From NCBI GenBank assembly GCA_016291135.1, contig JAEFAE010000006.1, positions 1 through 64,000 on the forward strand: a stretch of DNA of 64,000 nt. Reading direction: 5' to 3'. A model generated the notes under the pieces. The model made no database searches. It saw only the letters and a program-made list of their open reading frames with translations, and was not told where the DNA came from. Source of the DNA: Bacteroidales bacterium (GTDB lineage Bacteria > Bacteroidota > Bacteroidia > Bacteroidales > F082). Below, in pieces: positions 5,949 to 14,424 of the stretch. Made by a program: the position numbers and the translations under genes. How positions within the stretch are numbered: position 1 is the stretch's first letter; each line of letters opens with the position of its first letter.

Positions 5949-8201
5949 ATGAAAATACGTGTTTACATTATAGGTTTTTTGATTGTGATGGCTGTGATGG
6001 GGTCGTGCAAGCCACCTCAAGCCTCACCCAGACCCTCTCCCGAAGGAGAGGGAGAAGCCTACCGGACGCTGGAGGAGATAGACAGCCTGATGTGGGAACG
6101 TGCGGATAGTGCGTTTGCTATGCTGCAAGCGTTGGTGGTTAGCCCCATGGCGGATAGTCTTGATGAGTTTGAGGAACATTATTGCCAATTGTTGATTTCA
6201 GAGCTGCTTTATAAAAACTATTATGCCCAAAGCAACCGAGAGAATCTGTTGAAGGCAGTTGGCTACTTTGACTCGTTGGCAATGACTGACGGCTGGGATG
6301 CTGAGAAGCACAATGCCTCCTTACAGGAACGCAATGTGTTTTTGGATGCGCGTTCACATTATATTAATGGTGCTGGTTTATATGAGAAAGGGAGTGTGGT
6401 GGAGGCTTGTGCTGAATATTTGAAAGCGTTAGAAATAATGGAGAATTGGTGTGATGAAAATGAATTGGCGGGGAAAAAGGTTATATTCATGTTCTATACC
6501 TATAATCGTCTTTTGGAACTTTTTTCAGCGCAATTCATGATGGATCCTGCAATAGCTTGTGGAGAAAGGGCTTTGACTTGTTGCCAAAAGGAACCTTCAT
6601 TGTTTAACAAGATTTCCAATATTAATGTCCATATTGGAAAGCAATATGACAAGAAAGGGCAAAACGCTGAAGCGAGACAATACTATATTAGTGCCATAGA
6701 AAGCATGGCTTCTACGGACAACCTTCTATATAGGGATGCGACTTCTGCGAAGGCTTTGTGCGACTATCAATTAGGATATGGACTTGAGCAATCAATTGCC
6801 GTATTGAAGAACAACCTCAGCAATGCAAGTTCTGAGATGGAACGGTTTACCCGTTTTATGACTATTGGATACATATACTATGAAGAAGGTGTGCTTGATT
6901 CGGCTATGGCATATTTGGAGCCGGTTTTTCTCAATGCAGAGAACCAACTCTCCAAAGTGAAATCTGCGGAATATCTGTATGTCATTTATGATAGACTTGG
7001 TGATAAGGGCAAATCAGATGAATGCATGCGTTTTTTGGCAGAATACAAAAAATCAGAAGGGGAATCAAAAGCCATGGTCTCATTGCTTGAAAACTTGTAT
7101 CAAGATTACCAGAACCGAAAGTGGGAGAAACGGGCGGAGATATCACGACAAACGACTATAAAAAAAGCAATCGGTATTATTATTCCTATTACTTTAGCAG
7201 TCGCTTTGGCGATAGTTGTTTTGGCAAAAAACAAAAGCAAGAAACTGCTGGAAAAGCAGCAAGCGGAAGCAGATAAGGTGCTTGAAGAGGCCGAACAGCG
7301 TTTGAAGGAGGTGGAGAGGAAGCATCAGCAGTGGATGGCAGAGGCCAAAGAACGACATGCGGAGGAATTGATGGCGCAAAGAGACATGTCGGAAAAAGAA
7401 ATAGAAAAGACCAAGGAGCGACATACAAAGGAGTTGGAAGCAGAGCGGGAAGCCTATCAGAAGGAGCGTGAAGCATTACGACAGATCCTCCAAAGCAAAG
7501 AGGAGCAGGTTCGTGACCTGGAGATGACTTTAAGCCAACAACAAGAAGAGATTGTGCGGAGACGTGAAGCTTTCCTGAAGGAGCCAGTATGCAAACGTAT
7601 AAATGATTTGTTGCATGGCAGACACATCACCACTCGTGACACATCGTATCAACATGACGACATCACCTTAAAAGAAAAAGATTTCAAGCAGCTGAAGGAG
7701 GCCGTGGAACGGCATTTTGAGGGTTTTGATGCGGCTCTGTCAGGCAGATGCCCGTCATTGAAACATAACGACTTGACACTATGCCATCTGTATTTGATGG
7801 GGTTGAGCGAGGGAGAGATTGCGGCACTAAGAAGCAGGACTTACTCGGGAATTAAGAAACAGAATGAGAGTTTGCACGAGAAACTGGGATTGGATGAGGG
7901 CGTGGCAGCGTATGTTTTAAGGGTGGCGGAAGACTTGTGTGGCACTCCAACGAGGAGTATTTCGCAAAATAGTACATTGAAAGGTACATTGAAAAGTACA
8001 TGGAGCGAAACTTTGAAAGGTACACAGAAGAAAATAGTGGAAATAATCATAAACAATCCGAATGTTACTATTCCTCAAGTCGCAGAGCAACTGGATTTAA
8101 ATCCGCGAGGAATAGCCAAGCATTTCAAAGCACTTCAAGAAAAAGGTGTTATTCGCCGTATTGGACCCGACAAAGGCGGGCATTGGGAAGTGATGGGATA
8201 G
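5949..8201 (+). CDS. TPR lipoprotein with transmembrane segment, coiled coil and C-terminal winged helix
   Basis: About 750 residues. The ATG at 5949 starts a lipoprotein signal ('MKIRVYIIGFLIVMAVMGSC'), which decides the start over the in-frame upstream one. Residues ~35-400 are TPR-like helical repeats. A membrane helix lies near 405-428 ('IGIIIPITLAVALAIVVLA'). A long charged coiled coil follows to ~545, then a LuxR-like helical region ('LTLCHLYLMGLSEGEIAAL') and, after a tetrapeptide-repeat linker, a winged helix ending GGHWEVMG. The TPR-TM-HTH layout is common in Bacteroidota sensor/regulators. The added tail is like that of the AlbA_2 regulator at 609-2141, which is unusual. A palindromic repeat is inserted just after the lipobox. 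A strong terminator follows. Confidence 0.8.
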   Translation: MKIRVYIIGFLIVMAVMGSCKPPQASPRPSPEGEGEAYRTLEEIDSLMWERADSAFAMLQALVVSPMADSLDEFEEHYCQLLISELLYKNYYAQSNRENLLKAVGYFDSLAMTDGWDAEKHNASLQERNVFLDARSHYINGAGLYEKGSVVEACAEYLKALEIMENWCDENELAGKKVIFMFYTYNRLLELFSAQFMMDPAIACGERALTCCQKEPSLFNKISNINVHIGKQYDKKGQNAEARQYYISAIESMASTDNLLYRDATSAKALCDYQLGYGLEQSIAVLKNNLSNASSEMERFTRFMTIGYIYYEEGVLDSAMAYLEPVFLNAENQLSKVKSAEYLYVIYDRLGDKGKSDECMRFLAEYKKSEGESKAMVSLLENLYQDYQNRKWEKRAEISRQTTIKKAIGIIIPITLAVALAIVVLAKNKSKKLLEKQQAEADKVLEEAEQRLKEVERKHQQWMAEAKERHAEELMAQRDMSEKEIEKTKERHTKELEAEREAYQKEREALRQILQSKEEQVRDLEMTLSQQQEEIVRRREAFLKEPVCKRINDLLHGRHITTRDTSYQHDDITLKEKDFKQLKEAVERHFEGFDAALSGRCPSLKHNDLTLCHLYLMGLSEGEIAALRSRTYSGIKKQNESLHEKLGLDEGVAAYVLRVAEDLCGTPTRSISQNSTLKGTLKSTWSETLKGTQKKIVEIIINNPNVTIPQVAEQLDLNPRGIAKHFKALQEKGVIRRIGPDKGGHWEVMG
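6033..6052. repeat. Palindromic repeat inserted in frame (CCCTCTCC-CGAA-GGAGAGGG)
   Basis: A perfect 8-bp inverted repeat with a CGAA loop, translated as PRPSPEGEG directly after the lipobox of the TPR regulator. Peptides of this form recur in bacterial proteins as translated short palindromic repeats. Here it sits in the flexible membrane-proximal segment, where an insertion is tolerable. Confidence 0.7.
7974..8033 (+). repeat. Five 12-bp tandem repeats coding for a tetrapeptide linker
   Basis: Units such as ACATTGAAAGGT and ACTTTGAAAGGT encode TLKG, TLKS, TWSE, TLKG and TQKK just before the C-terminal winged helix of the TPR regulator. Unit length, position and reading frame match the array at 1881-1964 in the AlbA_2 regulator. 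Confidence 0.8.
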
Positions 8202-8235
8202 TCGCTCGGAGCGATACAGAGTAATTTGATGGAGA

Positions 8236-8270
8236 AAAGTTGGAGGAAACTGATGCTTTCCTCCAACTTT
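8236..8270 (+). terminator. Rho-independent terminator after the TPR regulator
   Basis: A perfect 14-bp stem, 8236-8249 with 8257-8270, and a 7-base loop, followed by TTGTTTG. It separates the TPR regulator from the secreted-protein genes that follow. Confidence 0.85.
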
Positions 8271-8424
8271 TTGTTTGTAACTTATTGATTTTCATTATTA
8301 CACGGTTTCTATTTGTTAATTCCAGGATTTCTCCAGCGTGGTTTTGTGTTTCATGTTTGGGCGATACTCTACTTTCGCCGATGGAAAATTGAACGCAAAA
8401 AAGCTCAACTTAAAACACAAAACC

Positions 8425-8811
8425 ATGAACAAATTCAAGAAAACGGTTCTGATGCTCTGCTTGGTTCTTTCAGGAGCATTGTGCTACGCTGGAGGCGTGG
8501 TTGGAACGAGAAACGAGAAAGGAGAAGGAAATCCTATTGAAGTATTTGAAGTTAGTATTCTTTCAGGACTTAATAGGGGCCATACCATTGTCCCTGTTAT
8601 TAATGGACATGTCCTTACGGTAGAATTCAATGCAAATCTTGGTCAAGTCGCCGTAGAGGTTGCTACCGCAGCTGGTGCCTCTGTGCATTGTCTTTCGGTG
8701 CTAACTCCTAATGGTTTGCAGGTTTACATTCCCAATGCGGGGAATTACATTGTCACTTTTACACTCCCCAACGGGGATGAGTATTACGGTGAATTTACGA
8801 TTACGGATTAA
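8425..8811 (+). CDS. Secreted DUF3244-like protein
   Basis: A 128-residue protein with a cleavable signal peptide ('MNKFKKTVLMLCLVLSGALC', then YAGG). The ATG at 8425 was chosen because the longer frame places non-coding-looking residues before the signal. The mature part is a small all-beta domain: 'TIVPVINGHVLTVEFNANLG' and 'YIVTFTLPNGDEYYGEFTI' fit the DUF3244 family of small exported proteins known from Bacteroides and Prevotella, whose function is unknown. It is followed after 35 bases by a lipoprotein with a metalloprotease motif, so the two may be co-transcribed. Confidence 0.75.
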   Translation: MNKFKKTVLMLCLVLSGALCYAGGVVGTRNEKGEGNPIEVFEVSILSGLNRGHTIVPVINGHVLTVEFNANLGQVAVEVATAAGASVHCLSVLTPNGLQVYIPNAGNYIVTFTLPNGDEYYGEFTITD

Positions 8812-8846
8812 TAAACCTACGTTTAACTAATTAAAACATTTACATC

Positions 8847-10739
8847 ATGAAGAAAACAATATTTAAGGTGGCTGTGATTGCTGCCGTTGTTGGAGTGCTG
8901 ATGGCCTCCTGCAAGAAGGAACAGGAAACGGTTTCAGAAACGCAACTTCCTCAAAGTAATTCATCTGTTCTAACCTATACTACCTCAGAGTTACCTGAGA
9001 GTGGTGTTAGAGATGGGGATGGAGCAAGTAGAATGACTATTGGTAGTGACAGGGGTATTCCTTTTTCGTTAAGGAATATGCGTGCTGCCGCCAATTTTAT
9101 CAACACTAATTCTGATCAGGGTCTTATAGAAGTGGTTCCAACACATTATTATGTTCGGTTCAATCCTTCTACCGAAGAACACCTTGTGATGCTTGATTCG
9201 CTATGTAATATCTATGCGTTGTTTAATTATCCGATTCAGAATGAGGTTGTAAAGGAAGGAAGTTATCTTTCCACATCAGACAACACTCAAAATAAGTTTG
9301 ATCCACTTTATGCCAGTATTCCTATCGGAGATGTGCTTCCGAGTGTGCCTTATACTGTGATAGACACTTTGTTTGATCCCGATGAAGAGCAATTTGATTT
9401 GACGGTTGTTTCGTATGTGTTGACGGGTAACGCTGATCAGCTCGGTATCCAGTTTAACGGAGAAGATCTGACAACTTCTACATTGGTGGATTATCTTGCT
9501 CTTCCTGAACCCACCAAAGGCAGTGGAAACTATTATCCAGAAGGAATTTTGAAAGTCCAGACAACGGGTAACAATTATGCTCCTGTCAGTAACACAAAAT
9601 TACAAATTGTAAGGTGGGGCATACCTTACGCTGTTTTCACGGATGCCAACGGGCATTTTAAACTGAATAAGAAAATGCGTGGTGAGGTGAAAATCAGGGC
9701 AACTTGGCGTAATGGTGATTACATTATTCGCAAAAGCTGGAATGAAATGCTTGGAATTGCTACTTCTGATGCCATAACCTATATGAACCAAGGTTCTGCC
9801 GGTCCATATAAGGAGATTAAAATTGCTAATAGCAATCCTCATCTTTGGTATAAGGCCACAGTTAGCAATTCTTTATACAAATACAATCAACACGTGGAAG
9901 CCTGTGGGGTAACAGGAATTCATAATGATGCCAATATTTGGGTAATGGTTTCCAGTAACGGGATGGGAGGCGCAACGCCTATGGCAAAAAGATATACTGG
10001 TTTTGTTACAGGGTGTGGATTGCTGTCAGGTTGGCTGCAATATTTTGCTCCGGTCACATACCCCATTGTATCGAATTTTAATCTGCTGTTTGGACATCTT
10101 TATCCTGATATTGCTTTGTCTTTATCCAGTTCTAACTTTTCGACACAAAGCATAGATAAGCTATTGTTTCATGAAGCAGGTCATTTTAGTCATGGAGTAA
10201 AGACCGGTGGCGTTTTTTGGGGCGAATTTGTTCACAATGAGTTTGAAAACATTCTAAACAACGCAAATAGTGATCCTTATCAAAACGGATACAAGCCTTC
10301 AAATGCAGGTGGTAAAATGATTGCTTTATGTGAAGGATGGGCGGAGTTTATGTGCTACAAGTGCATGAACCATTACTATGATGGAAGTGGATCGTATTTC
10401 TATAAGAATCAGATAGAGAATTTTACGATGAGAACCAGGCCTTCGCAATCACCCGCCGAGTCAGGCTACATGAACTGTTGGTTCTTAACGGGTTTGTTTT
10501 GGGATATTATTGATAACCATGTTGACACTCAATCTCAATTGATTAATGGTGAAACACTGGCAACAATCAATAACATTTCAGACTATCTTCAAATTGGCAG
10601 TTTGAATAGTCTGTCACCTGTTTATGACTGTATGACATTCACAACAAAGAATGGCGGCAACCTGAAATCAAAACTGCTTTCAGCTTACCCCAATAAAGCA
10701 ACCCAAATAAACCAGTTGTTCACAAGTTATGGTTATTAA
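8847..10739 (+). CDS. Lipoprotein with HEAGH metalloprotease-like motif
   Basis: A 630-residue protein with a lipoprotein signal ('MKKTIFKVAVIAAVVGVLMA' then SCKK). It has a carboxypeptidase-regulatory-like beta domain in the middle ('VFTDANGHFKLNKKMRGEV', about 265-290). Near residue 440 is 'LLFHEAGHFSHG', an HExxH zinc motif, and about 50 residues later 'CEGWAEFMCYK' offers the third glutamate ligand of a gluzincin-type site. This suggests a surface-anchored zinc peptidase, but no family was recognised and activity is inferred from the motif alone. It overlaps the frame of the next lipoprotein gene and belongs to the cluster of exported proteins at 8.4-12.6 kb. Confidence 0.75.
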   Translation: MKKTIFKVAVIAAVVGVLMASCKKEQETVSETQLPQSNSSVLTYTTSELPESGVRDGDGASRMTIGSDRGIPFSLRNMRAAANFINTNSDQGLIEVVPTHYYVRFNPSTEEHLVMLDSLCNIYALFNYPIQNEVVKEGSYLSTSDNTQNKFDPLYASIPIGDVLPSVPYTVIDTLFDPDEEQFDLTVVSYVLTGNADQLGIQFNGEDLTTSTLVDYLALPEPTKGSGNYYPEGILKVQTTGNNYAPVSNTKLQIVRWGIPYAVFTDANGHFKLNKKMRGEVKIRATWRNGDYIIRKSWNEMLGIATSDAITYMNQGSAGPYKEIKIANSNPHLWYKATVSNSLYKYNQHVEACGVTGIHNDANIWVMVSSNGMGGATPMAKRYTGFVTGCGLLSGWLQYFAPVTYPIVSNFNLLFGHLYPDIALSLSSSNFSTQSIDKLLFHEAGHFSHGVKTGGVFWGEFVHNEFENILNNANSDPYQNGYKPSNAGGKMIALCEGWAEFMCYKCMNHYYDGSGSYFYKNQIENFTMRTRPSQSPAESGYMNCWFLTGLFWDIIDNHVDTQSQLINGETLATINNISDYLQIGSLNSLSPVYDCMTFTTKNGGNLKSKLLSAYPNKATQINQLFTSYGY

Positions 10740-10746
10740 CGCAAAG

Positions 10747-11253
10747 ATGAAAGCAACTATGGAAAAGTCGCTCAAAACAAAATTGCTGTTAACCTGTCTC
10801 TTTGTCTCGATAATAAGCCTTTTTACGGCATGTGAACATTATGTAGATGTGGATTTTGTAATAAGCAAAACAAACGACAATGATACAATTACTTTCATTG
10901 GTTGGAATAAGGCATATCAGGATGGCATGACTTATTATAAGATTCCCTTTGTTACTAATGATGGAGAACAAATGATATGTGCAACAATTTGTTCTTTTAG
11001 TGTTGGAGGAGGTCCCAATGTGTGCGTGTCAAGAGAGCAGGCGTTTGTTCGGCTAATGTCCGACTTCGACAGTGTGAGAATAGTGCGTCATTCTGACGGA
11101 GCTTCCACAATCACTTATCGTCACGACGATAGTGCAACAGATTCTCAGCGCTTCTTTTTCAAACCTGAAGCTTGGATGTGTAATCCAGATGATGAGGGTT
11201 TTGAGGGTTCGAGAACATACAAGCTTAAACTCACCGAGGAGATGTTTGAATGA
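10747..11253 (+). CDS. Hypothetical lipoprotein
   Basis: About 168 residues with a lipoprotein signal ending 'IISLFTAC'. Candidate starts are at 10729 (overlapping the previous stop), 10747 and 10759; the last two put the n-region at a normal length. The mature part is acidic and beta-rich, with no recognised domain. It follows the HEAGH lipoprotein directly and is closed by a terminator at 11272-11297. Function unknown. Confidence 0.7.
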   Translation: MKATMEKSLKTKLLLTCLFVSIISLFTACEHYVDVDFVISKTNDNDTITFIGWNKAYQDGMTYYKIPFVTNDGEQMICATICSFSVGGGPNVCVSREQAFVRLMSDFDSVRIVRHSDGASTITYRHDDSATDSQRFFFKPEAWMCNPDDEGFEGSRTYKLKLTEEMFE

Positions 11254-11271
11254 TTTATTGTTTAAAACAAA

Positions 11272-11297
11272 AAGCCCCAATCTCCGGGTTGGGGCTT
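11272..11297 (+). terminator. Terminator hairpin AAGCCCCAA/TTGGGGCTT
   Basis: A 9-bp perfect stem with an 8-base loop, followed by CTAAAAAAG. The upstream A-run (ACAAAAAG) would give a U-tract for leftward transcription as well. It lies 19 bases after the lipoprotein stop and just before the next gene, so that gene probably has read-through or its own weak promoter. Confidence 0.7.
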
Positions 11298-11313
11298 CTA
11301 AAAAAGAAAAAAA

Positions 11314-12567
11314 ATGAAAAGATATTTAGGATTGATATTGATGTTGTGCATTATCCACACTGGATTACTTCGTGCTCAAATCATGCCCCAAACAGAAATG
11401 TTGAAAAACAGGATTAGTCGAGTGGAAAAATGGAACCGTTACGCCAACACTTTCAGCGAGGAGCTGGACAGTCTTTACGGTGACTTTCAGAAAAGCGTGT
11501 TTGAGTATGACGAGCGCTTCAACTGCGTGAAAATCGATCACTATTGGTTTGAGGATAGCTGGGTTCTTGATTTTACTGAGGAATATGGGTATGATGAGCA
11601 GAACCGTATCATTATGAGAATGGAAACCAGCGATGGTTATGCCATGAAATCGGAGTTTATCTATGATGGTGAATGGATTACTGAAGAATACGAATCTGCG
11701 CTTGATGGTGGCGTTTGGTACGTAGTCAACAAATACACTTATGAATACGATCCGGACGGTCACATGGTGCTTTCGGAAGGTTTCGCATTTGAGGAGGATT
11801 GGGTACCAGAAAGCAAAATGACATGGGAATATGAAGACGGATTGCTGTTAAATGACATCTACTATTACCATGGCGATAACAGCTGGAATCCCCTTACAAG
11901 AAACGATTACTTCTATACCGCCGAAGGTCTTTGCCAGGAACAGCTGCAAAGCCATTGGGAAGATGCGTGGACGGAGAACTGGAAGATTGAATATGAGTAT
12001 GATGAGGTGGGCAACCGACATACAGAAACCACATCAACCCATCAAGGGTTTGATGACTGGGTTTATACCTATATGACGGAGTATTATTACGATGATAACG
12101 GTAATTGCCATGTTACGGCGGATTATTACAATGATGATTTACGTGAGTGGGCATTGGAAAGCAAGATGACCTACAATTACGACCTCTCAGTGCCGGTGGA
12201 GACCACCGCAGGCATCTGGATGGTTTGGGATGACGAGCTTCCAATCCATAACAAACTGCTGAATTGGCAGTTGCGAGTGAATGACGATGTTTATACCACC
12301 ACTTTCTATTATTCAGATTGCGTGGGTTTGAATGAAAAACCAATAACTGCGCTGAAAGTGTGGCCCAATCCTGCATCAGAAATGGTTCACATTGGTGGTT
12401 TGGAGGCGGTCGAAGTGCAAGTATATAACGCTCATGGTCAATTTGTAAAGACTGTCTATGGCACGAATGAGATCAGCGTAGCGGATATGTCTGAAGGATT
12501 ATACTTGTTACAGGTAATTCCCGACAATGGCTTTTGCCATGTAATGCGTGTGATTGTAAAAAGATGA
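11314..12567 (+). CDS. Secreted YD-like repeat protein with type IX sorting domain
   Basis: A 417-residue protein with signal peptide 'MKRYLGLILMLCIIHTGLLR' then AQ. Residues ~60-320 are repeats rich in Tyr/Trp/Asp ('YEYDEVGNRHTET', 'YEYDPDGHMV', 'YYYDDNGNCHV') that resemble RHS/YD-type beta repeats. The last ~75 residues ('LKVWPNPASEMVHIGG' to 'GLYLLQV') form a Por-type C-terminal sorting domain, so the protein should leave the cell by the type IX system and be attached to the surface. It is the last gene before the peptide cluster. Ligand unknown. Confidence 0.85.
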   Translation: MKRYLGLILMLCIIHTGLLRAQIMPQTEMLKNRISRVEKWNRYANTFSEELDSLYGDFQKSVFEYDERFNCVKIDHYWFEDSWVLDFTEEYGYDEQNRIIMRMETSDGYAMKSEFIYDGEWITEEYESALDGGVWYVVNKYTYEYDPDGHMVLSEGFAFEEDWVPESKMTWEYEDGLLLNDIYYYHGDNSWNPLTRNDYFYTAEGLCQEQLQSHWEDAWTENWKIEYEYDEVGNRHTETTSTHQGFDDWVYTYMTEYYYDDNGNCHVTADYYNDDLREWALESKMTYNYDLSVPVETTAGIWMVWDDELPIHNKLLNWQLRVNDDVYTTTFYYSDCVGLNEKPITALKVWPNPASEMVHIGGLEAVEVQVYNAHGQFVKTVYGTNEISVADMSEGLYLLQVIPDNGFCHVMRVIVKR

Positions 12568-12722
12568 TGAAAGATGGACTGGTATAATTAATACAAAAAG
12601 CCTTGTTTATTAGAAATTTAAAGTAAACGTTGTGTATTCGGATCTTATTTGTCCTTTCTCATCTGAACACATGACGAAAATAGTAACAGAGAGAGGACGT
12701 AAATCCCTAAAATTTAAATACC

Positions 12723-12914
12723 ATGGGAACAATTAAAAAATCAATCAACTTTATCGAAGAGGCTGATGCCTTTAGTGAAATGGACATGAATGCTTTGGCT
12801 GGTGGTTATGCGTTGGCAGGTGATTGTAAGGTTCAAATCTGCCTGCATTCTAGTTGTAAGCCTTCTACTTGCTTAGGGCACGCTGAATCAAAAAGCGGTC
12901 CAGTGGCCAGATGA
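12723..12914 (+). CDS. RiPP precursor peptide, GG-leader type, with C-x4-C periodic core
   Basis: A 63-residue peptide. The leader (about 1-28) contains 'EEADAFSEMDMNALAGG', a double-glycine cleavage site of the kind recognised by C39 peptidase transporters and typical of the GG-Bacteroidales natural-product precursors. The core of about 35 residues has four cysteines, each separated by exactly four residues (CKVQIC, CLHSSC, CKPSTC share cysteines in series). The neighbours are a radical SAM/SPASM enzyme and a C39 ABC exporter. Together this supports a ribosomally made peptide with thioether or related cross-links. The actual modification is inference. A stable hairpin follows the gene at 12931-12959. 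Confidence 0.85.
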   Translation: MGTIKKSINFIEEADAFSEMDMNALAGGYALAGDCKVQICLHSSCKPSTCLGHAESKSGPVAR

Positions 12915-12930
12915 CAAGTTGTAGTTGTCA

Positions 12931-12959
12931 ATGCGCCTGTATTATTAGTACAGGCGCAT
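12931..12959 (+). terminator. Hairpin between precursor and radical SAM gene (attenuator-like)
   Basis: A perfect 11-bp stem, ATGCGCCTGTA with TACAGGCGCAT, and a 7-base loop, located 17 bases after the precursor stop. It is followed by GGCTTGTTTAATT rather than a clean U-tract, so it may act as a leaky terminator or an mRNA-stabilising hairpin that keeps precursor transcript above maturase transcript. Confidence 0.65.
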
Positions 12960-12986
12960 GGCTTGTTTAATTAAATAATATTTGGT

Positions 12987-14303
12987 ATGATGAAAATTTC
13001 TAAGTTTACTTATATCTTTAAGTCGAAAAACAACGGTTGCTTAATGTATAATTCGCGAACAAATTCGTTTGCTGAAATAAGCGACACTTTGTTCGATAAA
13101 TTAGAATCTTTCAGGATCAATCCCGAAAGAATTACTGAGTTATTCAACCAAGACGAGTTAGATGTCTTGATAAAAGCAAAAATAGTAGTTAAAGAAAATG
13201 AAGACGAAGACTATGTAATGACAGAAAAAATGCGTTATTACATGAGCGGATTTCACTCTAATAGTCTTAATTTGACAATTGCACCTACAACAGAATGCAA
13301 TTTCAGATGCCCTTATTGCTACGAAGTGAATAAACCTAAGAAGTTTATGACGTCAGTGGTTGAGGATGCCATTGTACATTTCATAGAAAAACATGAAAAG
13401 ACGGACCAAATCAGTTTGACTTGGTATGGAGGAGAACCCTTGTTGGCTTTCCAATCCATAAAAAGCTTGTATGAAAAGATATCTAAAATTGAGGGCAAGA
13501 GGATTGTTCAACATTCCATTATTACTAATGGTTATTTGATGGACAAAGAAAAGTGTTTATTCTTTAAAGAGCATCAACTCAATATGGTACAATTCACCCT
13601 TGATGGCTGCCGTGAGACCCACAATAAAATTCGATTACATAAAAATAAAAAAATAACTACATATGATAGGATTGTTGAAAATATTGAGTTATGCGCAGAG
13701 CAATTACCAGAGACAATTATAAATGTCAGAGTTCATATTGATGAAAATCGCTTGGAGGAATATGCAAAGGTACATGGTGAACTAAAAAAACTATGCGAAA
13801 AGCATCAAAACATACATCTCACACCAGGATTCATTACTGATTATGAACGTAACTGTGAATTGCTGGATAGGCAACAACGTGGTCAGTTTTTTATAGACTT
13901 ATATCATAAGCACGGTATAGATGTCCAATTTTATCCAAGTCATGAATTGGGAGGATGCGGAGCCACCTGTTTGAATAGTTATGTTGTTGGTCCAGAAGGT
14001 GAGCTATACAAATGTTGGGTGGATGTGGGAAATAAAGACAGAATTATAGGATCTGTGTGTGATATGAAAATCCATAACGAGTATTTGTTGGCCAATTATT
14101 TAGTCAATTCCAATATGTATGACGATGACGAATGCAAACAATGCATGTTGTTGCCTATTTGTAATGGAGGTTGTCCTATTCGTCGATTGAATAATAAGAA
14201 AAAAGGACTTAACGAAAATTTGTGTACTGCAAGAAAAGACTTTTTACAGCAATACTTGGAAACTCATTACGAAATCAAGAAGAAACAAGAAAGCAATGTG
14301 TAA
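12987..14303 (+). CDS. Radical SAM/SPASM peptide maturase
   Basis: A 438-residue protein. The first ~90 residues form a small domain ('KLESFRINPERITELFNQ') that could bind the precursor leader. The radical SAM motif is CxxxCxxC in 'TTECNFRCPYCYE' (near 104-112). 'TWYGGEPLL' follows. The C-terminal SPASM region has cysteines in 'GGCGATCLNSYVVGPEGEL', 'YKCWVDVG' and 'CKQCMLLPICNGGC', which would bind auxiliary Fe-S clusters. Such enzymes install thioether, C-C or epimerised residues in RiPPs. It lies 72 bases after the precursor, with its stop overlapping a 35-codon microprotein. The two ATGs at 12987 and 12990 are equally possible. The region is AT-rich compared with the genes downstream. Confidence 0.9.
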   Translation: MMKISKFTYIFKSKNNGCLMYNSRTNSFAEISDTLFDKLESFRINPERITELFNQDELDVLIKAKIVVKENEDEDYVMTEKMRYYMSGFHSNSLNLTIAPTTECNFRCPYCYEVNKPKKFMTSVVEDAIVHFIEKHEKTDQISLTWYGGEPLLAFQSIKSLYEKISKIEGKRIVQHSIITNGYLMDKEKCLFFKEHQLNMVQFTLDGCRETHNKIRLHKNKKITTYDRIVENIELCAEQLPETIINVRVHIDENRLEEYAKVHGELKKLCEKHQNIHLTPGFITDYERNCELLDRQQRGQFFIDLYHKHGIDVQFYPSHELGGCGATCLNSYVVGPEGELYKCWVDVGNKDRIIGSVCDMKIHNEYLLANYLVNSNMYDDDECKQCMLLPICNGGCPIRRLNNKKKGLNENLCTARKDFLQQYLETHYEIKKKQESNV

Positions 14304-14403
14304 CAAAGTGATAATCAAGCAAAAAATTTTTGAGAAAATTGTTAAGTATTTTGGGCTTGAAAAAGCGGAAAGTTTTTTTGATTTCTTCAAAAGAATCAAG
14401 TAA
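14296..14403 (+). CDS. Cationic amphipathic microprotein (35 residues)
   Basis: A short frame whose ATG overlaps the end of the maturase gene by eight bases and which ends 21 bases before the outer-membrane barrel gene. It fills the 121-base gap almost completely. The peptide starts MCNKVIIKQKIFEKIVKYFG and ends FFDFFKRIK. It has nine Lys/Arg and four Asp/Glu, with hydrophobics spaced as in an amphipathic helix. This could be a leaderless peptide, an immunity peptide, or a chance frame in an AT-rich gap; no homologue was recognised. The overlap with the upstream stop is the usual sign of translational coupling. Confidence 0.4.
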   Translation: MCNKVIIKQKIFEKIVKYFGLEKAESFFDFFKRIK

Positions 14404-14424
14404 AATATTAAAAATAATAACATT

